The notes under the pieces: generated by a model
What the model saw: only the letters and a program-made list of their open reading frames with translations
Database searches by the model: none
What the model was told of the DNA's origin: nothing
Part shown: piece after piece, positions 25,809 through 34,962 of the stretch
Layout: every line of letters begins with the position of its first letter
Position numbering within the stretch: position 1 is the first letter of the stretch
Program-made: the position numbers and the translations under genes
Source of the DNA: Anaerolineae bacterium
GTDB taxonomy: Bacteria; Chloroflexota; Anaerolineae; Promineifilales; Promineifilaceae
Assembly: GCA_023954475.1 (NCBI GenBank)
Contig: JAMLHW010000002.1
Location: 186,001 to 250,000 of the forward strand
Direction: 5' to 3'
DNA: 64,000 nt

Positions 25809-26243
25809 CTATCGGATGGCAACCAGCACAGCCCCTGTGGCTATCAAGGCTATACCTAACCAGGCCCCGGGTGAAAGTCTCTCGCCCAGAAAAGCTACCC
25901 CAAATACTGCAACCAAAACAACGCTCAGTTTGTCAACGGGTGCAACTTGCGACGCGTTGCCCAATTTTAGGGCACGAAAGTAACAGACCCATGATGCACC
26001 CGTTGCCAGACCGGAAAGCACGAGAAAAAGGAGGCTTTTGGGTGTAATGCTGCGTAGCGGCTGGAATTGTCGGGTAAAAAACAGAATGCCGGTCAGAATT
26101 ATGAGTACAACAATCGTTCTGATCCAGGTTGCGTAATCGGAATTGATCTGTTCTACACCGACTTTGGCAAATATCGCGGTCAGCGCTGCAAACAGTGCTG
26201 CCAGGCCGGCCCAAAGTTGCCAGGTTGTCAAGTAACTAGTCAT
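25809..26243 (-). CDS. EamA-family small membrane transporter
   Basis: 144 residues, about five membrane helices, the single-repeat form of the drug/metabolite transporter family. LWAGLAALFAALTAIFAKVG at the start, GLATGASWVCYFRALKLGNA in the middle and VAPVDKLSVVLVAVFGVAFL with GAWLGIALIATGAVLVAI at the end are characteristic. GGAG lies six bases before ATG 26243. Half-size members usually pair with themselves or a partner in antiparallel fashion. The substrate is unknown. A terminator separates it from the ABC operon upstream, so it has its own promoter, and it could export a product of the neighbouring biosynthetic operon. Confidence 0.82.
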   Translation of the reverse strand: MTSYLTTWQLWAGLAALFAALTAIFAKVGVEQINSDYATWIRTIVVLIILTGILFFTRQFQPLRSITPKSLLFLVLSGLATGASWVCYFRALKLGNASQVAPVDKLSVVLVAVFGVAFLGERLSPGAWLGIALIATGAVLVAIR

Positions 26244-26263
26244 TTTTGTCTCCTCATAAAAAA

Positions 26264-26295
26264 TACCGAATGCGGTGAAAAAACCACATTCGGTA
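26264..26295 (-). terminator. Terminator of the nucleoside ABC operon
   Basis: On the minus strand TACCGAATGTGG pairs with CCGCATTCGGTA (one mismatch) followed by TTTTTT. Confidence 0.85.
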
Positions 26296-26332
26296 CTTCT
26301 GTTGAATTTCGGCCGAAACCCTTCTTCCTTGC

Positions 26333-27298
26333 TTAAGCCCCGCGCTCCCCACGAATATACGGAACACCCAGCGCTGCCGGAGCACCCAGACGCTTCTTCA
26401 TCGCCTGCCGCGAGCCAATAACCAGCGCCAGAATCGTCAGCAAGTACGGCGTCATCTGCAGGAAAAAGCTGAAGTTGGAATTGACATACAGCGGATTTGT
26501 CATGCCCAAAATCAGCGCCGGCCCTTGTAAATCCAGAATCAAGCGGCGCAGCGCACCGAACAAATACGCGCCAACTGCGGCACGAATAGGATTCCACTGG
26601 GCAAAGATCACGAGTCCAACCGCAATCCAGCCCTGGCCCGATGTCGTTTGCACGCTGTACCAACCCGGCGAGACGGAAAGGCTGATCGTCGCACCGGCCA
26701 GACCTGCCAGACAACCGCCGACAAACACGTAGAAGTACCGTTGTGCGTAGACATTGATACCAACCGTATCGGCCGCTGCCGGTTTTTCACCAACTGCACG
26801 CAAATGCATACCGGGTCGGGTCTTGACAATGTAGTATGCTGCTGCCGGAGCCAGCAAATAGCCGATGTAGACGAGAATGCTGTGCCTCTCGAAAGCAGCC
26901 GGACCAATGAACGGTATTTGCGACAGGACAGGAATGTCAAACAGTGTCATTTGCGCCGCTGTCTGACCGGTCAATCCTTCTCCCAGAACAAGGGCCAACC
27001 CGGTTCCGAGAAATGTCAGCGACAATCCGCTGACGACTTGATCGGCTTGCAGATGAATTGTGACCAGTCCATGCGCCATACTCAGGATGCCACCGGCAAG
27101 AATGGCTGCGCCTAAACCAAGCCAGACGTTGCCGGATGAGAGCGACATGCTGAAGCCGGCCATCGCGCCCAGCAGCATCATGCCTTCGACGCCTAAATTA
27201 AGTATGCCGGAGCGTTCGGCAAAGATTTCACCAATGGCGGCAAATAACAGAACCGTACCAGTTGCCAAACCGGCGTGAAAAATAACTTCCCAGTTCAT
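26333..27298 (-). CDS. ABC transporter permease, BMP/nucleoside type (second permease)
   Basis: 321 residues with eight to nine hydrophobic segments. The stretch FAERSGILNLGVEGMMLLGA is the hallmark of the NupQ/YufQ-like permease of purine-nucleoside ABC importers, followed by GTGLALVLGEGLTG and VGEKPAAADTVGINV. It overlaps the preceding permease gene by four bases (ATGA). With the other permease, the double ATPase and the lipoprotein it makes a complete importer. A terminator lies 38 bases beyond the stop. Confidence 0.9.
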   Translation of the reverse strand: MNWEVIFHAGLATGTVLLFAAIGEIFAERSGILNLGVEGMMLLGAMAGFSMSLSSGNVWLGLGAAILAGGILSMAHGLVTIHLQADQVVSGLSLTFLGTGLALVLGEGLTGQTAAQMTLFDIPVLSQIPFIGPAAFERHSILVYIGYLLAPAAAYYIVKTRPGMHLRAVGEKPAAADTVGINVYAQRYFYVFVGGCLAGLAGATISLSVSPGWYSVQTTSGQGWIAVGLVIFAQWNPIRAAVGAYLFGALRRLILDLQGPALILGMTNPLYVNSNFSFFLQMTPYLLTILALVIGSRQAMKKRLGAPAALGVPYIRGERGA

Positions 27299-28428
27299 GC
27301 GGTTTCAGCCTCCGGTGTGGATGGTGTTGCGGGTGTTTCGGCTTCATTTCGGCCGAAAAAGCTGACGCGATAACGCAGCAAAAATTCACTGCTGATCACC
27401 ATGAAAAGAATAATACCCTGAATTAGCTGCGCCAATCCCGATGGCTGAATCTCGCGCCCGGCAACGATTAAGCCGCCGAATAAAATGGAAACCAGCACAA
27501 CGGCAAACGGATTGAGCTTGGCCAACCAGGCGATGATGATGCCCGTAAAGCCGTATCCGGGTGAAATGCGCTCCTGCAATCGATGGACGACACCGGTGAT
27601 TTCAGACATGCCCGCCAGACCCGCCAACGCGCCGGAAAACATCATGACCAAAACAATGTTGCGGGCGATGTTGATGCCGGAATAACGCGCCGCTTCCGGG
27701 TTGTCGCCAATGAGTTTGATTTCAAATCCCCACTTACTGCGGCTCAATATCCACCAAACGATAACGGTTACAATCAAGGCGATGACAAAGCCGAAATGCA
27801 GCGTCATGCCGGAAAAGAAAGCAAATTCGCGTGCATAATCGGCCAGACGAGGCAGCCACGCTGCCTTGTCAAAAACCGGCGTCATTTGAAAACCGGCGTC
27901 GCTCCATTTGCTAAAAATCCAGTAGTTGTTCCACAGAATGGCGATATAGTTGAGCATCAACGTCGTGATGATTTCGTTGACACGGTAACGCGCCTTGAGA
28001 AAGCCGGGAATGAATCCCCAGAGCGCACCACCGATCATGCCAAACACGATCATCGTGCCAATCGTCACCCAGCGGCTGGAGCCGGCTGGTACAATCGGCA
28101 GCAATACGACCAGACTGGCGAAGAATGCACCGATATAAAATTGACCTTCTGCCCCAATGTTCCATAATTTCATGCGGAAGGCGACGGTACAGGCAAGACC
28201 GACCAGAATCAGCGGTGTCGCTTTGACTAGCGTGTCTGACAGGGCAGCCCAACTACCAAATGCAGCTTCGTAAAAGAACGAAAAGACGCGAATTGGATCG
28301 CCGCCAATAATCGTCAGGATGATGCCGCTGATGATGAAGGCGATGACAACAGCACCAATCGATGTTGCAGCCGGCAGCCAGCGCGGCGGGTCAGCTGATC
28401 GTTTTTCCACCTGGAGTTTGAATGCCAT
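27295..28428 (-). CDS. ABC transporter permease, BMP/nucleoside type (first permease)
   Basis: 377 residues with a hydrophilic N-terminus and nine or so helices. KATPLILVGLACTVAFRMKL, NIGAEGQFYIGAFFASLVVL and RVNEIITTLMLNYIAILWNN are typical of the NupP/YufP permease; the EAA-like cytoplasmic loop is at GDNPEAARYSGINIAR. The C-terminal tail is Pro/Thr/Glu-rich. It starts four bases after the stop of the ATPase gene. It works as the heterodimer partner of the 321-residue permease. Confidence 0.9.
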   Translation of the reverse strand: MAFKLQVEKRSADPPRWLPAATSIGAVVIAFIISGIILTIIGGDPIRVFSFFYEAAFGSWAALSDTLVKATPLILVGLACTVAFRMKLWNIGAEGQFYIGAFFASLVVLLPIVPAGSSRWVTIGTMIVFGMIGGALWGFIPGFLKARYRVNEIITTLMLNYIAILWNNYWIFSKWSDAGFQMTPVFDKAAWLPRLADYAREFAFFSGMTLHFGFVIALIVTVIVWWILSRSKWGFEIKLIGDNPEAARYSGINIARNIVLVMMFSGALAGLAGMSEITGVVHRLQERISPGYGFTGIIIAWLAKLNPFAVVLVSILFGGLIVAGREIQPSGLAQLIQGIILFMVISSEFLLRYRVSFFGRNEAETPATPSTPEAETA

Positions 28429-28431
28429 TAG

Positions 28432-29985
28432 TTACCCGCCCTCCTTACTTACTTGGCCGGTCATCAGTAGTCCAATTTCGCTAACGCCGGTGTGCTCAGG
28501 ATCGACAATGCCTTGAATAACGCCATCATAGATAACGGCAATGCGGTCACTGAGTGCCATCAGTTCTTCCAACTCTTCAGAGACGAGCAGAATGGCGGTG
28601 CCTGCATCGCGTTGCGCCAAAAGCAGTGTCTGGATTGCCTCAATGGCGCCTACATCAAGTCCGCGTGTGGGCTGAACGGCCACCATCAGTCTGGGTTCGG
28701 CCGAAATTTCCCTCGCCAAAATCACCTTTTGCAAATTCCCGCCTGACAGCTTCCTCGCCATCGTATCGACGCTCGGCGCCAGAACATCGTATTGTTCTTT
28801 CAATTCCTCGGCATTGTCATGTGCCAGAGGATAATTCACACTCCAGCGATTGCCGATGGGCTCCTCGCGATACGCCTTCATGATCACATTTTCTGTGATT
28901 GTCATATTAGGCGCACTGCCGACATGTGTGCGATCCTCAGGGACATGCGACACACCATGTCCAATCGAGATGCGTGGCGGTTTGTTCGCGACTTCGACAC
29001 CGTTGACTGTGATGCTGCCGGTACATTCGCGCATTCCGGTGATCACTTCGGCGAGTTCACTTTGACCGTTGCCGGCAACGCCGGCGACGCCGACGATTTC
29101 ACCGGCACGCACATCCAGCGAGACGCCGCGCAAGGCGGCGACACCTTTGTTATTTGTAGCACTCACATTCTTGATCGACAGCACTACCGGCCCTGGTTCG
29201 CGTACCTCTTTCTTGACCGCAAAGACAACATCTCGGCCGACCATGAGCTGCGCCAAATCCTTCTTGGTCATGTTGCCCATCGGAATACCTTCCGCCGTCA
29301 CCACACCTTTGCGTAATACAGTCACGCGGTCAGCCACCTGTTCGACTTCATGCAATTTGTGGCTGATGAATATGATCGATTTACCTTGCGCTACCAGCGC
29401 CCGCATTGTATTCATCAACTCGTCAATTTCCTGTGGCGCCAGAACGGCGGTCGGTTCGTCCAGAATGAGGATGTTGGCACCACGATACAGCGTCTTCAGG
29501 ATTTCAACGCGCTGTTGTTCACCAACCGACAACTGCCACACTTTTGATGCCGTATCGACATAAAGCCCGAACTGCTCCTGCAACTCGCGAATAGCTTTAT
29601 CGTAGCGTGACAAATTGAGGAAGAAACGCGGTTCTTTCAGGCCAAGCAAAATATTTTCAGTGGCAGTTTGGGTCGGTACCAACATAAAATGCTGGTGAAC
29701 CATACCGATACCCTTGGCAATGGCGTCACGTGGCGAATTGAAGTCAACTTTCTCACCGTATACTTTGATCGTACCCGATGTCTGCTTGTATAAGCCGGAC
29801 AGCACATTCATCAGTGTACTTTTGCCAGCCCCATTTTCGCCAAGCAGCGCGTGGATTTCACCCTGTTTAAGCGTCAGGTTGACGTGGTCATTAGCCAACA
29901 CACCTGGAAAGCGAATGACGATATTGGACATGTCGACCGCCAGCACACGGTAATCGGGAGGCGGGGCGTTCGTGGATGTACTCAT
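28432..29985 (-). CDS. ABC transporter ATPase with two nucleotide-binding domains, nucleoside type
   Basis: 517 residues from the ATG at 29985 (a TTG two codons earlier is possible). Domain one has LLGENGAGKSTLMNVLSGLY, the signature LSVGEQQRVEILK and ILILDEPTAVLAP. Domain two has a degenerate Walker A (GVAGNGQSELAEV) and the signature LSGGNLQKVILAREI followed by QPTRGLDVGAIEAI, as in the sugar/nucleoside class of double ATPases. It powers import through the two permeases encoded downstream. Two hairpins lie between it and the substrate-binding gene, probably lowering its expression relative to the lipoprotein. Confidence 0.93.
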   Translation of the reverse strand: MSTSTNAPPPDYRVLAVDMSNIVIRFPGVLANDHVNLTLKQGEIHALLGENGAGKSTLMNVLSGLYKQTSGTIKVYGEKVDFNSPRDAIAKGIGMVHQHFMLVPTQTATENILLGLKEPRFFLNLSRYDKAIRELQEQFGLYVDTASKVWQLSVGEQQRVEILKTLYRGANILILDEPTAVLAPQEIDELMNTMRALVAQGKSIIFISHKLHEVEQVADRVTVLRKGVVTAEGIPMGNMTKKDLAQLMVGRDVVFAVKKEVREPGPVVLSIKNVSATNNKGVAALRGVSLDVRAGEIVGVAGVAGNGQSELAEVITGMRECTGSITVNGVEVANKPPRISIGHGVSHVPEDRTHVGSAPNMTITENVIMKAYREEPIGNRWSVNYPLAHDNAEELKEQYDVLAPSVDTMARKLSGGNLQKVILAREISAEPRLMVAVQPTRGLDVGAIEAIQTLLLAQRDAGTAILLVSEELEELMALSDRIAVIYDGVIQGIVDPEHTGVSEIGLLMTGQVSKEGG

Positions 29986-30011
29986 AGGCAAAACTCACTG
30001 TCAAAGTTGAA

Positions 30012-30076
30012 AGGTCTCCAAAGACCTATGAACTCTTTTGCAAATACAAAACGAGGCTCCCAAATTGAGAGCCTCG
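30012..30076 (-). terminator. Two hairpins between binding-protein and ATPase genes (attenuator)
   Basis: CGAGGCTC (30052-30059) pairs with GAGCCTCG (30069-30076), followed on the minus strand by GTTTTG. A second hairpin, AGGTCT-ccaa-AGACCT, lies at 30012-30027. A leaky terminator here would let the lipoprotein be made in excess over the ATPase and permeases, as is common for ABC importers. Confidence 0.6.
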
Positions 30077-30092
30077 CTGATAGTAAACTAGG

Positions 30093-31397
30093 TTAGCTGT
30101 CGAGGTCGGGCAGTTCGGCGGTGATGTTCTCATTCCACCAGTACATACACGTTTCGCACTGTGCGCCAAACTGGGCAAAACCGTCCAGGTCTTCCTGCTG
30201 CAAACTCACGCCGTCAGCCAAAACCAGGTTACCCTGATTGTCGGTGATTGGTCCTTTGAACACGTCAAAGCGGCCTAGCTCGCCGGAAAGGAATTTACCA
30301 TACGTGTCGCGAATCAGAGCCAGATCTTCTTCGGGGAGTGACGCGACGCCCGGCATTAAATCTTCACCTTCACCGAAGCCGAAGAGGCCCATGCCACCGG
30401 TGTCGCTTTCAAAGTATTCCCAGCCGCCAACATATTCGTCATTTATCGAACGTTCGACAATGTCAGCATAGACCGGTCCCCAATTCCAGTACATTGAGGT
30501 CAAGCAGGCCGGATTGGTACAGTTGTATTGATAGTCGTAGGTGATACCCCACTTTCCTTCAGGCGCAGCTTCGGCCGGAGCCGGTGTGTCAGCGCCTGTC
30601 ATGACGACCTGCGCACCGCCGTCAAAAAGTGACTTCGCTGCTTCCTGCTCAATAATGGGATCGTGCCATGTGAAGATCCAGCGCACATCTACCTGACAAT
30701 CCGGGCAGGTTTCCTGAGCGCCGAGCGCAAACGCGTTGCCCAGGCGCAGTTCTTCAGGAATGGGGAAGGTGGCAATATAGCCTAACTTAGGATTGCCATC
30801 AGCTTTGGCGCGTGCGCCGGCGACCATGCCGGCCACGTATTTCATGTTTTCCATGGCACCCATCAAATTGCCGAAGTTCTCGCCATTGGCCTTGTAACCG
30901 GTGAGGTGAATGATATCGACATTCGGGAATTCGCTGGCCACGAGTTCGGAGCCATCCATGTAGCCGAAGGAGGTCGTGAAAATGGTGTCGAATCCTTTGC
31001 GGGCTAATGATCGGATGACTTGCTCGGCGTCGGCACCTTCGGCCACATTTTCGACATAAGCGGTGTGCACATTTTCCATGTTTTCTTCGACATACATGCG
31101 GGCCACGTCGTGGGCCTGTGTCCAGCCGCCGTCGTCATGCGGTCCAACATAGACAAAGGCTACATTGTGTTTGCCTTCTTCGACGGTGGGAATCTGGTAG
31201 CCACCTTCTGAAGAAGCTGTGTCTGCGGTGTCTGCCGCTGCCTCTGTATCGGCCGAATCGGTGCTCTCGGTGTCAGCCGTCTCGGCCGTTGTATCGTCTG
31301 ATGCCGCAGGCTCACTTGTTTCACTTTCGCACGCAGCCAGCGCAAACGTCAAGAGCAGCATAAACGCAATGATGAACCATATCTGTTTCTTAAACAT
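30093..31397 (-). CDS. BMP-family substrate-binding lipoprotein (nucleoside uptake)
   Basis: 434 residues. Signal peptide with lipobox ending at Cys23 (LTFALAAC), then a low-complexity acidic Asp/Glu/Ser/Thr/Ala linker of about 45 residues. The mature domain contains KHNVAFVYVGPHDDGGWTQA and RSLARKGFDTIFTTSFGYMD, the N-lobe of the BMP/Med family, and QVVMTGADTPAPAEAA in the other lobe. The family binds purine nucleosides in several bacteria (PnrA/BmpA). GGAGAAG precedes the ATG at 31397. The predicted promoter leaves a leader of about 200 bases. The last residues contain CETCMYWW, a pair of Cys not usual in the family. Confidence 0.9.
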   Translation of the reverse strand: MFKKQIWFIIAFMLLLTFALAACESETSEPAASDDTTAETADTESTDSADTEAAADTADTASSEGGYQIPTVEEGKHNVAFVYVGPHDDGGWTQAHDVARMYVEENMENVHTAYVENVAEGADAEQVIRSLARKGFDTIFTTSFGYMDGSELVASEFPNVDIIHLTGYKANGENFGNLMGAMENMKYVAGMVAGARAKADGNPKLGYIATFPIPEELRLGNAFALGAQETCPDCQVDVRWIFTWHDPIIEQEAAKSLFDGGAQVVMTGADTPAPAEAAPEGKWGITYDYQYNCTNPACLTSMYWNWGPVYADIVERSINDEYVGGWEYFESDTGGMGLFGFGEGEDLMPGVASLPEEDLALIRDTYGKFLSGELGRFDVFKGPITDNQGNLVLADGVSLQQEDLDGFAQFGAQCETCMYWWNENITAELPDLDS

Positions 31398-31776
31398 CGA
31401 ATTCTTCTCCTGATTGTGATGATGATCAACTATGCTGTGGCGTGTCAGTTGGTAAATGCCATGAACACACAAAACGTACGGGTACGTGGTGCCAGCCGAC
31501 TATGCAGTTGTGCTGGGGTATAGGGAGCGTAAGCGTGATGGCAACAACCATATTTCTCAATGCCACATTGTCGATGTGGGAGTAATGTTGAATGACAGCC
31601 ACTAACACGATTATAATGCGCGACCTTTGGTATTGGCAATGCAAAATGTCACAACATCTGGCCGCCTGTAACTGTTATAATCATGACGAATTGCACATAA
31701 ATGCTACTAATAGCCTGTAATTGCACGGTATGATGCCGAATATCGGCTATGCAGGTTGCAGTACGATCATGATAGT
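31398..31776. other. Divergent intergenic region with a long leader for the ABC operon
   Basis: 379 bases. The minus-strand promoter TTGCCA-18-TATAAT (31639-31610) would start the ABC operon mRNA near 31603, leaving a leader of about 205 bases. The leader contains the inverted repeat ACGTAC-gg-GTACGT (31474-31487) and a CCACAT/ATGTGG hairpin. On the plus strand TATAAT at 31676-31681 may serve the photolyase-like gene. No known purine riboswitch consensus was recognised. Confidence 0.4.
31610..31639 (-). promoter_or_regulatory. Promoter of the nucleoside ABC operon
   Basis: Minus-strand TTGCCA (31639-31634) and TATAAT (31615-31610), 18 bases apart. Confidence 0.5.
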
Positions 31777-33303
31777 ATGAAACACATCACTGTATGGATA
31801 ATTGGTGATCAGTTATTGAAGCAGCATCCGGCTCTGAAACTGGCCGAAGCACGCGTCGGACGCGACAACGTACGCGTCATGCTTGTCGAAAGCAAGCGTC
31901 GTTTACATCATAGACCGTATCAGCGAAAGAAACTGGTTCTGTTGCTCAGCGCCATGCGCCATTATGCAGATGCGCTGCGCCAGCGCGGATACACCGTCGA
32001 TTACCGGCAGTCCGCAACATTTGTCGATGCCATTCGCGATCATATCGAAGCGTATACTCCAGACACACTGTACACGATGGCGTCGGCATCCTACGGTGGT
32101 CGGCAGGGGCAGCTTCAATTGCGCGAATCTCTGGACATACAAGTTGAAATAATCCCGAATACACAATTCCTGGTCGGCCGATTCAATCCCATTCCCGATC
32201 CGCTACCGGACAAACGCTACGTGATGGAGTCATTCTATCGCGAAATGCGGCGCAATTTTAATGTATTGATGGACGACGGCGAACCGGTCGGCGGTGTCTG
32301 GAATTACGACAAAGAGAATCGCAAAAAACTGCCTACCACAGACACGCCGCCTCCTGACAGCGCGTTTGAGCCGGATTGGATTACACGTGCCGTGATGGAG
32401 GAAGTCGCGACGCTGCCCGACGGTGTCGGCAGTGTCACCGGCTTTGCGTATGCAGTGACGCACGAGCAGGCACAGATGGCATTTGAACGGTTTGTACAAG
32501 AGCGGTTTGTCAAGTTTGGGCCGTACGAGGATGCGTTGTCCGGCCGAAGCCACTCGGTATATCATTCTGTTTTGTCGCCTTATCTGAATATTGGCTTGCT
32601 GGAACCGATGGCTTTGATTCACCGTGCGGAGCAAGAGGCACGCAGCGGTAATGTGCCACTCAATTCGGCCGAAGGATTTATCCGGCAGATCTTAGGTTGG
32701 CGCGAGTTCATGTACTGGCAATATTGGCGACAAATGCCGGGTATGACCGCCAAAAACGCGTGGGATGCACACGGTGAACTACCGGAGTTCGTTTGGACAG
32801 GTAAAACACCTATGCGCTGTGTTGGGCACGCTATCAAGCGCGCGCTTGATACCGGCTACAACCATCACATCGAGCGCCTGATGGTGTTGAGCAACCTGTT
32901 CATGCTGGCCGGAGTCGATCCAAGCGCGGTTAACGCTTGGTTTTTGAGCGTATACATCGACGCGTATGAATGGGTGATGCCGCCCAATGTGATTGGCATG
33001 AGCCTCAATGCAGATGGTGGTTTGACAGCGACAAAACCTTACATAGCCAGCGCCAACTATATTAACAAGATGGGCGATTTGTGCGCTGGCTGTCGCTACA
33101 ATCCAAAGCAGCGCCATGGCAACGATGCCTGTCCGTTCAACTACTTGTACTGGAATTTTGTGTTGCAGCATGAAGAACGGCTGCGCGGTAACCCACGCAC
33201 AAGCCGCTTGACGTGGGGATTGCGTCATCTTGATGCCGCAGACCGTGACGCTGTGCAACGCGACGCAACCGCATTGCTGGCAAGCTGGCAAGCTGATACC
33301 TGA
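31777..33303 (+). CDS. Cryptochrome/photolyase family protein, Fe-S (FeS-BCP/CryPro) type
   Basis: 508 residues from ATG 31777 (MKHITVWIIGDQLL). The N-terminal domain is the photolyase-related fold with VMLVESKRRLHHRPYQRKKL; the middle holds FAD-binding helices (YHSVLSPYLNIGLLEP, IRQILGWREFMYWQYW). Near the C-terminus GDLCAGCRYNPKQRHGNDAC supplies the Cys cluster that binds a 4Fe-4S centre in the FeS bacterial group, followed by FNYLYWNF. Characterised members repair (6-4) photoproducts or sense light. This indicates exposure to light and links to the neighbouring oxidative repair gene msrA. Confidence 0.88.
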   Translation: MKHITVWIIGDQLLKQHPALKLAEARVGRDNVRVMLVESKRRLHHRPYQRKKLVLLLSAMRHYADALRQRGYTVDYRQSATFVDAIRDHIEAYTPDTLYTMASASYGGRQGQLQLRESLDIQVEIIPNTQFLVGRFNPIPDPLPDKRYVMESFYREMRRNFNVLMDDGEPVGGVWNYDKENRKKLPTTDTPPPDSAFEPDWITRAVMEEVATLPDGVGSVTGFAYAVTHEQAQMAFERFVQERFVKFGPYEDALSGRSHSVYHSVLSPYLNIGLLEPMALIHRAEQEARSGNVPLNSAEGFIRQILGWREFMYWQYWRQMPGMTAKNAWDAHGELPEFVWTGKTPMRCVGHAIKRALDTGYNHHIERLMVLSNLFMLAGVDPSAVNAWFLSVYIDAYEWVMPPNVIGMSLNADGGLTATKPYIASANYINKMGDLCAGCRYNPKQRHGNDACPFNYLYWNFVLQHEERLRGNPRTSRLTWGLRHLDAADRDAVQRDATALLASWQADT

Positions 33304-33597
33304 AAGCACCATCGGCTGCACAATCGGTTATCGGTGGTGGTTTCGGCCGATGCTGGCAATCGACGACGTGTTTGCATATACATTGAGTAAGTTCCGCACC
33401 GTTCCAATCGCTATTTGTTACCCTTTTGCCTATAATTTGTCCATTATTTTGTAACGTATCGCTGCATGTTGGTAAGGAAATGACCAACAATGTTGTCTAA
33501 TTCAAGAAGTGCACAATTCCGAAGCAATTTGTCAGACCTGTGCAAAACCTGTAATTAATAGAGAAACGCAAGCGTTTGAATCAAAGAGGTAAATCTC

Positions 33598-34158
33598 ATG
33601 GTAACAGACATGAATGGGCAGCAGTCTCATGAAGTGGCTACATTGGGTGGAGGTTGCTTTTGGTGCCTCGAAGCAGTTTATGAGCTATTGAACGGCGTAG
33701 AATCGGTCGTGTCCGGTTATGCGGGTGGGCATGTTGCTAATCCTTCATATCGTGCCGTTTGCAATGGATCGACCGGCCACGCTGAAGTAGTGCAAATTAC
33801 GTACGACTCCACTGTGATTACATTTGACGATTTGCTAGACGTGTTTTTTACCATTCATGACCCCACAACATTGAACCGACAAGGCAATGATGTCGGCACA
33901 CAATACCGTTCGGCCATTTTCACACATAATCCAGCGCAGCAGGCGACTGCTGCGCGCAAGATTGCCGAGTTGGAAGCTGCCGGATTGTGGCCGAATGCCA
34001 TTGTTACACAGGTCGAGCCGCTGGATGTTTTTTACCCTGCAGAAGATTATCATCAGGAATACTACCAAAACAACAAATGGCAGCCGTATTGCCAGGTTGT
34101 CGTTCGGCCGAAAGTAGCCAAAGCACGCAAGCATTTTGTCGAGAAGCTGAAGGCGTAA
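33598..34158 (+). CDS. msrA: Peptide-methionine (S)-S-oxide reductase
   Basis: Reduces methionine S-sulfoxide in proteins. 186 residues. The catalytic motif GGGCFWCLEAVYE carries the nucleophile Cys; GYAGGHVANPSYRAVCNGST, HAEVVQITYDS, FFTIHDPTTLNRQGNDVGTQ and YPAEDYHQEYYQNN are all present. The resolving Cys position after VV is not obvious beyond QPYCQVVV, which offers one Cys. AGAGG precedes the ATG by eight bases or so. The 294 bases upstream hold one octamer copy and no gene. The next gene starts directly at its stop. Confidence 0.96.
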   Translation: MVTDMNGQQSHEVATLGGGCFWCLEAVYELLNGVESVVSGYAGGHVANPSYRAVCNGSTGHAEVVQITYDSTVITFDDLLDVFFTIHDPTTLNRQGNDVGTQYRSAIFTHNPAQQATAARKIAELEAAGLWPNAIVTQVEPLDVFYPAEDYHQEYYQNNKWQPYCQVVVRPKVAKARKHFVEKLKA

Positions 34159-34905
34159 ATGACCCACTCGTTTGATCTCCAGGGAAAAGTTGCGGTTGTA
34201 ACCGGCGGTGCGGTGCGTGTTGGGCGCGCCCTGACACTCGCGCTGGCAGAAGCAGGCTGCGATGTGTTGATTCACTATGGCCGTTCGGCCGATGCCGCAG
34301 CAGAAACCCGGGCTGATGCCGCAGCATTCGGTGTAACCGCACACACTTTCAGCGCAGATCTGGCTGATGCGGCTGCCGTTGAGCGCATTATCCCTGCTGC
34401 CGTCACGCATTTCGGCCGAGTAGATATTCTCATCAATAGTGCCGCTATTTTTCCTGAGGAAGATACGTTTAACGGCACCGATGTGGCGTTGTGGGACGCC
34501 TTGTTCAATATCAATTTGCGCGCACCGTTTATGCTGAGCCGTGCATTTGCCGCCCAGATTTCGGCCGAAGGGCAGGGTAGAGTTGTCGCCATCAACGATT
34601 CGCGCGTGCAGCAGGCAGCAACCGACCACTTTGTTTACCGTTTTACCAAACGCAGTTTGTGGCAAATGACTGAAATGCTGGCGCTGGAACTGGCACCGCG
34701 CATTACCGTCAACGGTGTCGCCCTCGGCGCGATTTTGCCGCCGCCGGGTGAAGACGTGAGTTATTTGCAACGCATCGCCGAGACACGCATCCCGCTGCAA
34801 CGTCACGGCAACCCAACCTCTGTGACTGACACCGTTCTGTATTTGCTGCGTCAAGATTTCGTGACCGGCGTAACAATTCCGATTGATGGCGGTGAATTTT
34901 TGTAA
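34159..34905 (+). CDS. Short-chain dehydrogenase, pteridine-reductase-like
   Basis: 248 residues. TGGAVRVGRALTLALAEAG holds the NADP-binding motif with a basic residue that favours NADPH, and HYGRSADAAAET follows as in pteridine reductases (PTR1/FolM). The catalytic Tyr and Lys are in VYRFTKRSLW; the usual Ser position is occupied by Asp/Ser in INDSRVQQA. The C-terminal GVTIPIDGGEFL is canonical. It is followed by folB and folK, which supports a role in pterin reduction, for example of dihydropterin or dihydrofolate. FolA was not seen in the window. It begins at the base after the msrA stop. Confidence 0.8.
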   Translation: MTHSFDLQGKVAVVTGGAVRVGRALTLALAEAGCDVLIHYGRSADAAAETRADAAAFGVTAHTFSADLADAAAVERIIPAAVTHFGRVDILINSAAIFPEEDTFNGTDVALWDALFNINLRAPFMLSRAFAAQISAEGQGRVVAINDSRVQQAATDHFVYRFTKRSLWQMTEMLALELAPRITVNGVALGAILPPPGEDVSYLQRIAETRIPLQRHGNPTSVTDTVLYLLRQDFVTGVTIPIDGGEFL

Positions 34906-34962
34906 ACAATGGTTCTGGCGCGGCACTGGGACCGCTACGTTACCATTAAACTAGAAACGAGA

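Noticed and set aside
26244-26714. An upstream extension of the EamA transporter frame
   Set aside because: It would run through a strong terminator and overlap the permease gene; ATG 26243 has a proper ribosome site.
31398-31776. A purine riboswitch in front of the nucleoside transporter
   Set aside because: The conserved loop sequences of the purine aptamer were not found.
33835-34926. A long open frame (363 codons) on the minus strand opposite msrA and the SDR gene
   Set aside because: It is the shadow of two well-supported genes, has no ribosome site and no recognisable family.
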